Of a stretch of DNA of 64,000 nucleotides, positions 8,618 through 16,698 are shown one piece after another; within the stretch, counting starts at the first letter, position 1, and every line of letters starts with the position of its first letter. The position numbers and the translations under genes are program-made. The DNA is taken from positions 124,001 to 188,000 of the forward strand of contig JAQWTL010000012.1 of the NCBI GenBank assembly GCA_029242715.1, written 5' to 3'. This DNA comes from Phycisphaerales bacterium (lineage in GTDB: Bacteria; Planctomycetota; Phycisphaerae; Phycisphaerales; SM1A02). The notes under the pieces were generated by a model. The model was given only the letters and a program-made list of their open reading frames with translations. It searched no databases and had not been told where the DNA came from.

Positions 8618-10114
8618 ATGACTGAGCATGAGAATGACAACCAGGCCGGCGATGGCCGACAGCCAGATGGCAACATTCCTGTCGAGGAAACGCCGCTGGA
8701 GGTAGAGCAGGTTCGACGGGCCGCTTCGGCGCAGTTTGTCGTCTCTTCAGACGTCGGTTCTGCGGCAGCGCTTCGCGAGGCCATGGACCCTGCGAATCGC
8801 TCGCTGGCAGACGCGTTGCAGATGAGCTTCCGCGTTCTGCAGATAGTCATTGTTGTTCTGCTGGTGCTGTTCTTCTTTTCTGGCTTCAAGACGGTTGGCC
8901 CGACTCAGAGTGGCGTGGCAACAGTCTGGGGTCGAATTGTTGACAAGACCGGGCTCGATCCCGGCCTCCAGATGAACTGGCCTCCTCCAATCGGAGAGTT
9001 CGTGCTGTTCGAATCTGATGGCCGTACGGTTACTGACCAGGGTGTCTTCCTTCCGATGTCTCTCATGGCTGAAGGCATGGAGAGATCCCTGGAGAGCGCC
9101 AACAACCGGGACGAACTTCTTCCAGGTGAGGATGGCTCCTTCCTGACAGATGGCGGCGAACTGGCCCATGTGTATGTGCAGGCCAAATACTCGATTGATA
9201 ATCCTGTTCACTATCTCAAGACAATTCCAGACGCAATGGCTGGGGCGGTCGTAAGAGTCTCCATACAGCGTGCGGTTGTTCATGTAGGGGCAAGCCACAA
9301 GCTTCAGGAACTACAGGACGATTTCTCCAACGAGGAAATCCAGGAACTTGTTGCTGATTCGGCGCAGTCTGTGCTGGATGGATTTGACAGTGGAATTAAA
9401 ATTACATCAGTGACCTTGATCAACGAGGTTATTCCGCCTCTGTTCATCAAGAAGATCAGTGGGAACTTCAGCCAGGCAAAGCAGTCTGCGGAATCCCGCA
9501 AGGAACTGGCTCGCAAGGATGCACAGGACATGCTCATTACTGCTGCTGGAGAGTCCTATCGGGACCTCGAGCAGTTGATGGCAAGCTACGAGGAATCTTG
9601 GGCACAGGGCAAGCCTGATGCGGATGAGAAGCTTGCCAAGATGAACGCCTTCTTTGACAGCAAGCAAATCGCAGGTGAAGCGGCTCGTTCAATCAGTACG
9701 GCCAACCGTTTCAAATCACGGATAGACCAGACGCTTGGGCGAGAAGCAAGGCGGTTCGCCGGACTTCTTCCTTCGTATCGAAAGCACCCCGAACTTGTGA
9801 TTGCTGAAAAATGGCTCGCCGCCTATGGAACCGTCATGGATCGTCCTGACGCTGAAATCATGTACGTTCCCCGGGGGCTCGGATCCATGGGAATCGATAT
9901 CAGTGGTCTCGAATCCGTGCGTGATATCCGGCGTCGTGCCGACCTCAAGGCTCGTGAGAATTCAAAGGCCATGTTGTCGGGAACAGCATCTGATTACATG
10001 CTCAGAGCTGATGAGATAAAACTCGGTCAGGCTCAGAGGCAGTTGAAGATCGATAAGGATTCAGGATCCGTCAGCGGCATGCGTAAAGAGCTGCTGGAAG
10101 ACGAAGACAAGTAG
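8618..10114 (+). CDS. HflK-like SPFH protein
   Basis: A 498-residue protein. The start at ATG 8618, one base after the stop of the preceding gene, fits operon spacing better than the longer open frame from 8576. An acidic cytoplasmic N-terminus of about 65 residues precedes one membrane helix (V-I-V-V-L-L-V-L-F-F-F-S-G-F, ~residues 75-90). The SPFH domain follows (K-T-V-G-P-T-Q-S-G-V-A-T-V-W-G-R, with G-L-Q-M-N-W-P-P-P), then a long Glu/Lys/Ala coiled coil. The order N-tail, helix, SPFH, coiled coil matches HflK. As the third SPFH gene in a row it suggests a three-component hetero-oligomer, beyond the usual HflK/HflC pair. The D-S-A-Q-S-V-L-D region near 250 matches the HflK helical segment. 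Confidence 0.82.
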   Translation: MTEHENDNQAGDGRQPDGNIPVEETPLEVEQVRRAASAQFVVSSDVGSAAALREAMDPANRSLADALQMSFRVLQIVIVVLLVLFFFSGFKTVGPTQSGVATVWGRIVDKTGLDPGLQMNWPPPIGEFVLFESDGRTVTDQGVFLPMSLMAEGMERSLESANNRDELLPGEDGSFLTDGGELAHVYVQAKYSIDNPVHYLKTIPDAMAGAVVRVSIQRAVVHVGASHKLQELQDDFSNEEIQELVADSAQSVLDGFDSGIKITSVTLINEVIPPLFIKKISGNFSQAKQSAESRKELARKDAQDMLITAAGESYRDLEQLMASYEESWAQGKPDADEKLAKMNAFFDSKQIAGEAARSISTANRFKSRIDQTLGREARRFAGLLPSYRKHPELVIAEKWLAAYGTVMDRPDAEIMYVPRGLGSMGIDISGLESVRDIRRRADLKARENSKAMLSGTASDYMLRADEIKLGQAQRQLKIDKDSGSVSGMRKELLEDEDK

Positions 10115-10142
10115 GGGTGTCCCTGCGAAGGAGTGACTGGTG

Positions 10143-11327
10143 ATGGTTCGGCATGGTGATCGAGAGTTGATCGTCGAGGCGGTCGGCCTCACCAAAGTCT
10201 TCCGTGATTTCTGGATGCGTACCAAGGCTGTGGCAGTCGATCACATCGACTTTCATATAGAGCCGGGCGAGATCTTTGGGCTTCTTGGTCCCAACGGTTC
10301 TGGAAAAAGTACGACTATCAAGATGATCCTGGGCCTGCTGCACAAGACGGCAGGTCGATTGGTGGTCTTAGGCAAGAATCCATCTGATGTCAGTATCAAA
10401 CGTCGTATCGGATTCCTGCCAGAAGAGTCGTATCTGTACCGGTTCCTCAATGCCAGAGAAACACTTGATTACTACGGACGTTTGTTCCAGTTGGACCGCA
10501 ACACAAGACGGCGCCGTACGGAAGAGTTGCTGGAAATGGTCGGCTTGACGGCTGTTGCTCACCGTCCGATCGGCGAATTCTCAAAGGGTATGACCCGCCG
10601 TATCGGTATCGCTCAGGCACTGGTCAATGATCCCGACTTCCTGATTCTGGATGAGCCGACATCTGGTCTCGACCCAATCGGCACCAAGCAGGTCAAGGAA
10701 TTGCTGCTGGAACTCCGTGCTCGCAAGAAAACGATTCTTCTCAGTTCTCACCTGCTTGCAGATGTCCAGGATGTCTGTGACCGAATGGTGATGCTCTATG
10801 GAGGAACTATTCAGGCCAAGGGTACGGTAGATGAAATGCTCAAGGATTCAGAGCACACGGTCATTGAGACCCCACGTTTGAAACCTGAAACCATCGCCCG
10901 TGTCGAGGAACTCATTCAGTCCATGGAAGGGGTAGCAATCGACAGTATTCGCGAGCCTCGCCAGCGACTTGAAGATGTCTTCATGAAAATGGTTGAAAAG
11001 GCCCGTGAGAACAAGGTCGCAACCTCCGGTGCTTCAGAAGGCGGTCAGACGGCTTCCTTCCTCAAGGAGGAGACAAGCGGTGAAGTTCTTATTGATTCGC
11101 TTGTCAATGAGCAGGTTGATGTTCTCAAGTCAAAGGTCGCAGAGGCTCCAGAAGTCGAATCAGATCAGAATGTTCAAGATCAGGTTCTTGAGACCTTGTC
11201 TTCGCCAGAGCCAGAGAAGAGATCTGTCACCAAGCCCCCGCCTGAGGCTCCCAAGGATGTTGACCATGGAATGATCGAAGGTCTGCTGTCGCCTGACAAG
11301 GGCGACGAGGAGACCGAGCAATCATGA
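10143..11327 (+). CDS. ABC transporter ATP-binding protein with acidic C-terminal tail
   Basis: A 394-residue ATPase of the ABC-2 (GldA/NosF/CcmA-like) group. AAGGAG at 10128-10133 is nine bases before ATG 10143, which decides this start over the in-frame GTG at 10140. Visible motifs are Walker A G-P-N-G-S-G-K-S-T-T near residue 45, a signature-like F-S-K-G-M-T-R-R-I-G near 145, Walker B F-L-I-L-D-E-P-T-S-G-L-D near 165, and H-loop L-S-S-H-L near 200. The ATPase core ends near residue 290; a Glu/Ser/Pro-rich tail of about 100 residues follows, not part of the usual fold. It overlaps the permease gene by four bases (ATGA), so the two are translationally coupled. The tail may contact the SPFH scaffold (speculation). 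Confidence 0.92.
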   Translation: MVRHGDRELIVEAVGLTKVFRDFWMRTKAVAVDHIDFHIEPGEIFGLLGPNGSGKSTTIKMILGLLHKTAGRLVVLGKNPSDVSIKRRIGFLPEESYLYRFLNARETLDYYGRLFQLDRNTRRRRTEELLEMVGLTAVAHRPIGEFSKGMTRRIGIAQALVNDPDFLILDEPTSGLDPIGTKQVKELLLELRARKKTILLSSHLLADVQDVCDRMVMLYGGTIQAKGTVDEMLKDSEHTVIETPRLKPETIARVEELIQSMEGVAIDSIREPRQRLEDVFMKMVEKARENKVATSGASEGGQTASFLKEETSGEVLIDSLVNEQVDVLKSKVAEAPEVESDQNVQDQVLETLSSPEPEKRSVTKPPPEAPKDVDHGMIEGLLSPDKGDEETEQS

Positions 11328-13396
11328 ATACGGGTGCTGGCTTCTATCGCAACCTGCAGAGATTGCAGGAGCGTATCTGGATTCGTGTTCTGCTCAGTGT
11401 GATCGCACTAGGGGCTTGTGCTGGCTACTTCATTCCGATTCTCTTGTTCAGCTATGGGGCTGAGCGTGATCAGTCTGCGATTTACGAGGTCTTGACCGGT
11501 ACGGAAGCAGAGACAAATCAGCGGAAGCTCAGGGATACGGGCAAGATTTACGTTGATGGCCGCGTCTTCGAGGTGCCACCTGAATTCATGCCTGAAATCT
11601 TTGACGAAGAAGGCACGTTGACCAGTCCACAATTGGCGGTCCTTATCGCCATGCGCCCCCAGGTCGATTCAATTCTCTCCTGGGCGCCTCGATGGCTGGT
11701 GATGCAACCCAGTACGACATGGACTGTGATGTGCCTTTTGCTTCTGTGGCTGTGGCTCATCATATGGATCGGCCTGTTTGTTCCCTTCTTGATAACACTT
11801 GTTGTGACGATCGTCCTGTACATCCTGACAGGCTGGATGGGCTTGACGGATCTTCAATGGGCCATCGCTGGGATTGGGCTGCTGACGTTCACGTTCCTCC
11901 TGCTCATACGCTTGCTCTTGATGGTCTTGGCATGGCCAAACCAGATACTTGCCGTCGCGCACACTTTGATCCGCGAAGCCTCTCGCACACGGCTGACGTT
12001 GTTGTTCATCATCGTGATCCTCATCATGCTGCCGCTCTTGCCTCTCACGCTGGATCCGGAATCTCACCTGCGATTCCAGTTGCAGAACTTCATGAGTCGC
12101 AGTCTCGAGTACACCTTTGCACTGGCGTCGATCATGACTCTGCTGCTGGCCTGTGGCACAGTTGCATTTGAAATTAGAGACCGACATATCTGGCATGTGA
12201 TGACCAAGCCCGTGGGGCACATTCAATACCTGATTGGAAAGTGGCTGGGCATCGTCCTTCTGAACGCATGCCTCCTGGCAGTCGCAGGGGTGTCTGTCTT
12301 CCTCTACATCCAGTTTCTCCGGACGACGAGCACTTCGACAGGAATGGCGGCCAATGAAGACCGTTTCATTGTGGCCCAGGAGCTTCTCGCTGCTCGAAGC
12401 GAAACCAGGCCGACGCTTCAGGTTCTTGATGAGGAAACCATCCGGCTCGAGATTGATCGTGCAATCAGCAATGATCCTGCGTTCGCTCGGTGGAAGCAGG
12501 ATGAGACGCTGCCCATGGTGCGTGAGAAGATGAGGCGGGATTTTGTAGAGACGGTTGAGCGATCACAGCGTTCCATCCCACCTGGCCGCAATGGACAGCC
12601 AGGTGTCGGCACATTCCTCTTTGAAGGTCTCGATGTCGCTGCTCAGAAACAGACTCCGATTACGTTGAACTACCAATTCATCACGATGGCTGCAGATGAA
12701 CATGAGCGTTATGTGGCCGGATTCATGTTCAACAGGGACAAGGAGTCTGTGCTTCTTCGTGAGTACATTCCAACTGTGCCACAGGTTGTCCGAATTCCTT
12801 CGTCGCTCATCCAGCCAGACGGGACATTGGAAGTCACGATTCTGAATTACTTTGAGCCGCCGCCAGGTCGGTACTATGGCCAGATGTTTTTCGAGAAGGG
12901 TGGGCTGGAACTTCTCTACAAGGCGGGCGGATTCGATGCGAACTTTGTTCGCGTGATGTTGATCCTGCTCATCAAGTTGGGGGTACTTGCGGCCCTTGGC
13001 GTGTTCTTCGCCACCTTCCTCAATTTCCCCGTGGCTTGCCTGACGGCGTTCACCATTTTCATTGGCGGGCAGATGGCGCCGTTCCTTGCCAGTTCTCTGG
13101 AGGTCTACTGGCCCGAGTCAACTGAAAAGGTTGATTGGCAGAACGTCGGGCAGGTTGTGAAGTGGGGATTCGAGTCGAGCATCCGTGGCCTGGCTCAGGC
13201 GATGGTCTTCATGCTGGGAGCTTTCGGGGAATATCACCCTGTCAGTTTGCTCGTAGAAGGCCGTTTAGTGAGCTGGAAATCGGTTTTAACCAGTTTCCTG
13301 CGACTTGAATTGATCTGGGGAGGCCTCGCCCTCGTACTGGGCTGGGTGGTACTGCGTTCGCGTCAATTGGCCATCTACAGTGGCGGACAAGGCTGA
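11324..13396 (+). CDS. Large ABC-2 type transporter permease
   Basis: A 690-residue membrane protein coupled by an ATGA overlap to the ATPase. Hydrophobic helices occur near residues 20-45, 130-200 (several), 215-290, 300-330, and in a C-terminal cluster ~545-690. Between them is a soluble loop of about 200 residues (roughly 335-540) that should face outward. The motif I-W-H-V-M-T-K-P-V-G matches the cytoplasmic coupling segment of ABC-2 permeases. It is about twice the size of ordinary ABC-2 permeases, so one chain may combine an ABC-2 core with an extracytoplasmic domain, as in some exporters of folded or lipid-linked substrates. Substrate is unknown. Its neighbours point to a membrane-scaffold-associated exporter. 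Confidence 0.85.
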   Translation: MNTGAGFYRNLQRLQERIWIRVLLSVIALGACAGYFIPILLFSYGAERDQSAIYEVLTGTEAETNQRKLRDTGKIYVDGRVFEVPPEFMPEIFDEEGTLTSPQLAVLIAMRPQVDSILSWAPRWLVMQPSTTWTVMCLLLLWLWLIIWIGLFVPFLITLVVTIVLYILTGWMGLTDLQWAIAGIGLLTFTFLLLIRLLLMVLAWPNQILAVAHTLIREASRTRLTLLFIIVILIMLPLLPLTLDPESHLRFQLQNFMSRSLEYTFALASIMTLLLACGTVAFEIRDRHIWHVMTKPVGHIQYLIGKWLGIVLLNACLLAVAGVSVFLYIQFLRTTSTSTGMAANEDRFIVAQELLAARSETRPTLQVLDEETIRLEIDRAISNDPAFARWKQDETLPMVREKMRRDFVETVERSQRSIPPGRNGQPGVGTFLFEGLDVAAQKQTPITLNYQFITMAADEHERYVAGFMFNRDKESVLLREYIPTVPQVVRIPSSLIQPDGTLEVTILNYFEPPPGRYYGQMFFEKGGLELLYKAGGFDANFVRVMLILLIKLGVLAALGVFFATFLNFPVACLTAFTIFIGGQMAPFLASSLEVYWPESTEKVDWQNVGQVVKWGFESSIRGLAQAMVFMLGAFGEYHPVSLLVEGRLVSWKSVLTSFLRLELIWGGLALVLGWVVLRSRQLAIYSGGQG

Positions 13397-13413
13397 GATA
13401 ACCAGGGGACACC

Positions 13414-15396
13414 ATGGGACGGGATCGCATCATTCAATTGGCCATGTGCGTCGTCATCATCGCCGGTCTTGCGGTCGGAGGTGGTCTGCTGGGAAATCTC
13501 ATCGAGACCTCAGAACGACGAGCTTTGCGCTACACGGATAACGCGGATGAGAACATGCCTCCCTTCGTGGCCATTGGTACCGCGATTGGTGCGATTCGAG
13601 GTTTGATTGTCGACTATCTCTGGATCAAGGCCAACATGCTGGTTGAACGTGGTCAGTATTACCAGGTGATGGAAGATACGGATCTGATCACGAAACTTCA
13701 GCCGCGATTCGCTCCTGTCTGGGTGTTTCATGGGCACAACCTTGCCTACAACATTTCAGTAGCGACAAATACGCCGCAGGAGCGATGGGAGTGGGTCAAG
13801 GCAGGGATTGATCTGGTTCGTAACAAGGGCCTGAGGTACAACCCGAATGACATGGAGCTTCACAAGGAGCTTTCTTTCTGGCTTGGCCACAAAGTTGGCG
13901 GCTATTCCGATGATGCCCATCTCTACTACAAGCGAGAATGGGCTCGTGAATGGCATAACCTGCTTGGTGAACCACCAATGGAGCAGGAAGCAAGAAATGC
14001 CTGGATCCAGAAAGTTGCAGATGCGCCCGATACGGTTGATGCAGCCATCGAGCGTACGCCAGAGGTGGCAGAGCTTCTTGAGCGACTCAAAGGTGGGGTG
14101 GACTCGATTGACGACTCATTCGGTTTCGAGCCTGACAAGCGATTTCTGGAACTGCACGCACTGTGGGAAGCAGTAAACCAGCAGTCCTACATTGCCGAGC
14201 AACTCGGTTTCAGCGAGGAACTGGATCGACAGGGGTCCCGCATGTTCCGTCTGTTCAATGAACTGCATGCAGATCCCAGGTTCGACGGCGCCTGGGACAC
14301 GCTCCTGAGCTATGTTCGGAAGCGAACGCTGAAAGACGACTACAACATGGATCCGGTGCTGATGGCCGAGTACACCAAGGAAATCGGTCCAATCGACTGG
14401 CGCCATCCTCATGCACACTCGTACTACTGGGCCCGCAGAGGCTCGGATCTTGGTGAATTCAGGGCCCTCTCTGAGCGTGACGAGACCCTTCGAATCAACA
14501 ACGACCGTCAACAGGCTCATGCACTTCAGGCGCTTGCTAGAACTGGTCGTGTTTATTACGACCCGTTCTCACCGGGCTATCCCGGTCAGGCGCCGGAGCC
14601 AAGGTTCATCGATACGATCGATGATCACTTCGAAAAGTTCTACATCAAGTACTTTGATGCAAAGGGTGCCGGCGGTGAAACATTCATCGCATTCATCAAG
14701 AACTTTCTCTCGGACGCGATCAGGGAAATGTACAGATACGGCGAGATCGAACGTGCGCAACAAATGCTCGATTTGCTTGATGCCCGGTTTGGTCGTGGCG
14801 GATATCCGCCGAACAGTCAATATGACGTAGACCTTGATGTTTTCGTGGCCAATGAGACGCAGGGTGAATACGAACGGCAGCCTCACATGGCTCCAGCGGA
14901 TGTCATCGGATCACTTCGATACGGATTCCGTGTTGGCGTAGGCGAGAACCGCCCCGAGGTTTATCGAGAGGCAACCGAGTTTGCCAAGTGGGTAACCGAG
15001 TTCTTCCGTGGAAGTGACAATGTCAACTTCACTACCAAAATGGGAATTGGCAGGCTTCGTGACATTCTGACAACGCTCGATAAGAGTGCAGAAATCGCCT
15101 TTACTCAACTGATGCTTGACCCGATTGTTCCGTTCGAAGAACGCATTACGATCTGGTCTCAGATTGACAACATGGAGCCACAGTTGCGAGTTCGCGTCTA
15201 CGATCAACTGATTCAGCCGCTCTCCAATCAGTATGCTTCAAGTCCCTTGTCCCAGGCCATTCCATTGGAAGAGGCCTTCCCGAAGCCTCCTGGTCTGGAG
15301 GCCTTCCGGGCGCAGATGGCCATGGAAGCCGAGGCTGAGCGCGATGCGAAGGAAAGCTTGGAAGTTGGTGCGAAGGTGAAGTCGCTGGGTGATTGA
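13414..15396 (+). CDS. Unrecognised membrane-anchored helical protein of the SPFH/ABC block
   Basis: A 660-residue protein I cannot assign to a family. An AGGGGA ribosome binding site precedes ATG 13414, 17 bases after the permease stop. One N-terminal membrane helix (residues ~7-30) is followed by a long, mostly soluble region rich in Trp, Tyr, Arg and Glu. The segment G-A-I-R-G-L-I-V-D-Y-L-W-I-K-A-N (residues ~57-72) and the run containing T-K-L-Q-P-R-F-A-P-V-W look like helical, TPR-like repeats. The C-terminus is a charged coiled coil. The single anchor and large globular part suggest a periplasmic partner or adaptor for the permease, or a cytoplasmic one if topology is inverted. The gene ends six bases from the convergent FAH gene, so it is the last member of the block. 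Confidence 0.75.
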   Translation: MGRDRIIQLAMCVVIIAGLAVGGGLLGNLIETSERRALRYTDNADENMPPFVAIGTAIGAIRGLIVDYLWIKANMLVERGQYYQVMEDTDLITKLQPRFAPVWVFHGHNLAYNISVATNTPQERWEWVKAGIDLVRNKGLRYNPNDMELHKELSFWLGHKVGGYSDDAHLYYKREWAREWHNLLGEPPMEQEARNAWIQKVADAPDTVDAAIERTPEVAELLERLKGGVDSIDDSFGFEPDKRFLELHALWEAVNQQSYIAEQLGFSEELDRQGSRMFRLFNELHADPRFDGAWDTLLSYVRKRTLKDDYNMDPVLMAEYTKEIGPIDWRHPHAHSYYWARRGSDLGEFRALSERDETLRINNDRQQAHALQALARTGRVYYDPFSPGYPGQAPEPRFIDTIDDHFEKFYIKYFDAKGAGGETFIAFIKNFLSDAIREMYRYGEIERAQQMLDLLDARFGRGGYPPNSQYDVDLDVFVANETQGEYERQPHMAPADVIGSLRYGFRVGVGENRPEVYREATEFAKWVTEFFRGSDNVNFTTKMGIGRLRDILTTLDKSAEIAFTQLMLDPIVPFEERITIWSQIDNMEPQLRVRVYDQLIQPLSNQYASSPLSQAIPLEEAFPKPPGLEAFRAQMAMEAEAERDAKESLEVGAKVKSLGD

Positions 15397-15401
15397 TGGA
15401 C

Positions 15402-16058
15402 TCAGGCTCGTTGGATCTGATTCCTCACGCAGCCAACCCCTTCGATTACAACTTCAACATGATCTCCATGCTGAAGGAAGCCTGGGGGCGTTCGTCCGGC
15501 GCCAACTCCAGCAGGGGTGCCAGTAAGCAGAACCGTTCCACCAAGCAGCGTCATTCCGCGACTGAGCTCGACCAGCAGTTCGACAACTGGAAAGATCATG
15601 TCTCCTGTCGAGGCCTGTTGCATGATCTCACCATTCACTCTTGTAGTGAGCTGCAGGCTCTGGGGATCCGGTAGATCACGTGCGGGCACTGACTGGCCAA
15701 TCGGGCAGAACGTGTCGAAGCTCTTGCCTCTGATCCATTGTCCACCGGATCCTTTCTTCTGCCACCATCTTGCGGAGACGTCGTTGGCGGCCGCATAACC
15801 TCCAACAGCATCCATGGCAGTATCGGGTGAGGCGTCCCGAAGATCCTTGCTCAGAATGACGGCCAGTTCCCCTTCGTAATCAACTTCCGGGCCATGTTGG
15901 TTGCATATGGAAGGTATGACGATGTTGTCTCCATCATTGATGATGGAGGCCGGGTTCTTCATGAAGACAGTCGGTGCATCCGGCAGGTCAGCGCCCATCT
16001 CCCGGGCATGATCTGCATAGTTGCGACCAATGCAGATGATGGCTGGTGGGGTATTCAC
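15402..16058 (-). CDS. Fumarylacetoacetate hydrolase family protein
   Basis: A 218-residue single-domain FAH-superfamily enzyme. Recognisable features are the start [14 protein letters not shown], the metal-binding region [10 protein letters not shown] (Glu pair) near residue 60, A-A-N-D-V-S-A-R near 90, the [10 protein letters not shown] loop near 113, and the end motif [10 protein letters not shown]. Family members cleave C-C bonds of acylpyruvates or decarboxylate oxaloacetate; the short form is closest to acylpyruvate hydrolase or oxaloacetate decarboxylase (FAHD1-like). The start overlaps the yidD stop by four bases, placing it last in the clc-rnpA-yidD operon. That location has no obvious metabolic reason. 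Confidence 0.9.
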   Translation of the reverse strand: MNTPPAIICIGRNYADHAREMGADLPDAPTVFMKNPASIINDGDNIVIPSICNQHGPEVDYEGELAVILSKDLRDASPDTAMDAVGGYAAANDVSARWWQKKGSGGQWIRGKSFDTFCPIGQSVPARDLPDPQSLQLTTRVNGEIMQQASTGDMIFPVVELLVELSRGMTLLGGTVLLTGTPAGVGAGRTPPGFLQHGDHVEVVIEGVGCVRNQIQRA

Positions 16059-16351
16059 GTTCCTGAATCTCCTGGCTTATCCGTTTCATTGGAGGTGCCT
16101 GGTACAGGGTCATAGCCTGCATTTCCGAGTGGATGGCAACGCGATAGTCTGCGGAAAGCCAGCCAGCAGCCCTTGATGGCTCCGTGGCACTGAATGGCTT
16201 GGACCGCATAACGCGAGCAGGTCGGTTGAAAGCGGCAATGTTGTCCAATCAACGGACTGAGCGTTGCCTGGTAGATTCGGATGAAGCCGATGCAGGTCAT
16301 TGCAGCCAGTCCAACTCGCTCTGGTGGATGTGGTTGACTGTTTGGGGTCAT
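16055..16351 (-). CDS. yidD: Membrane protein insertion efficiency factor YidD
   Basis: A 98-residue YidD-family protein, which helps YidC insert inner-membrane proteins. Family hallmarks are [13 protein letters not shown], then C-R-F-x-P-T-C-S-R-Y-A near residues 39-49 and [16 protein letters not shown] near 61-76, with the conserved Cys residues present. It overlaps rnpA by four bases upstream and the FAH gene by four bases downstream. The rnpA-yidD neighbourhood is conserved across bacteria. yidC, which usually follows, is not here. Confidence 0.93.
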   Translation of the reverse strand: MTPNSQPHPPERVGLAAMTCIGFIRIYQATLSPLIGQHCRFQPTCSRYAVQAIQCHGAIKGCWLAFRRLSRCHPLGNAGYDPVPGTSNETDKPGDSGT

Positions 16352-16698
16352 GTTCTGCAGGCAGCTTTCTGAATGGCTCGGTCAAGCAAGGTCTGGTACT
16401 CGTTGCGTGAATATGCCTTATGGGCTCTGATCGTGACAACCAGATCGTAACCGTTCCGGTCATGTTCTGGCATGAGTCTGAAGGCTTCTCGGAGCAGTCT
16501 CTTGAAGCGGTTTCGCCTCACGGCGTTTCCGGAATGTTTCGGGATCGAAAGACCCAGCCGATCATGCTCGAGCCCGTTGGCCATCACATGTACTCGCACG
16601 GGTCCCCGGTATAAGGATGTGCCTTCCTTGTAGACCAGCTCGAATTGCTGGCTGCTGAGAAGCCGCCGCGACTTGTTGAACCCGAATGCCACCTTCAA
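16348..16698 (-). CDS. rnpA: Ribonuclease P protein component
   Basis: A 116-residue RnpA, the protein subunit that binds the 5' leader of pre-tRNA with the RNase P RNA. Visible are the [11 protein letters not shown] start, the conserved R-N-R-x-K-R-L-L-R-E-x-F-R basic helix (near residues 62-74), and Y-D-L-V-V-T-I-R. It overlaps the ClC gene by four bases at its start and yidD by four at its end. In most bacteria rpmH (ribosomal protein L34) lies just upstream of rnpA; here a chloride channel gene takes that place. Confidence 0.95.
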   Translation of the reverse strand: MKVAFGFNKSRRLLSSQQFELVYKEGTSLYRGPVRVHVMANGLEHDRLGLSIPKHSGNAVRRNRFKRLLREAFRLMPEHDRNGYDLVVTIRAHKAYSRNEYQTLLDRAIQKAACRT

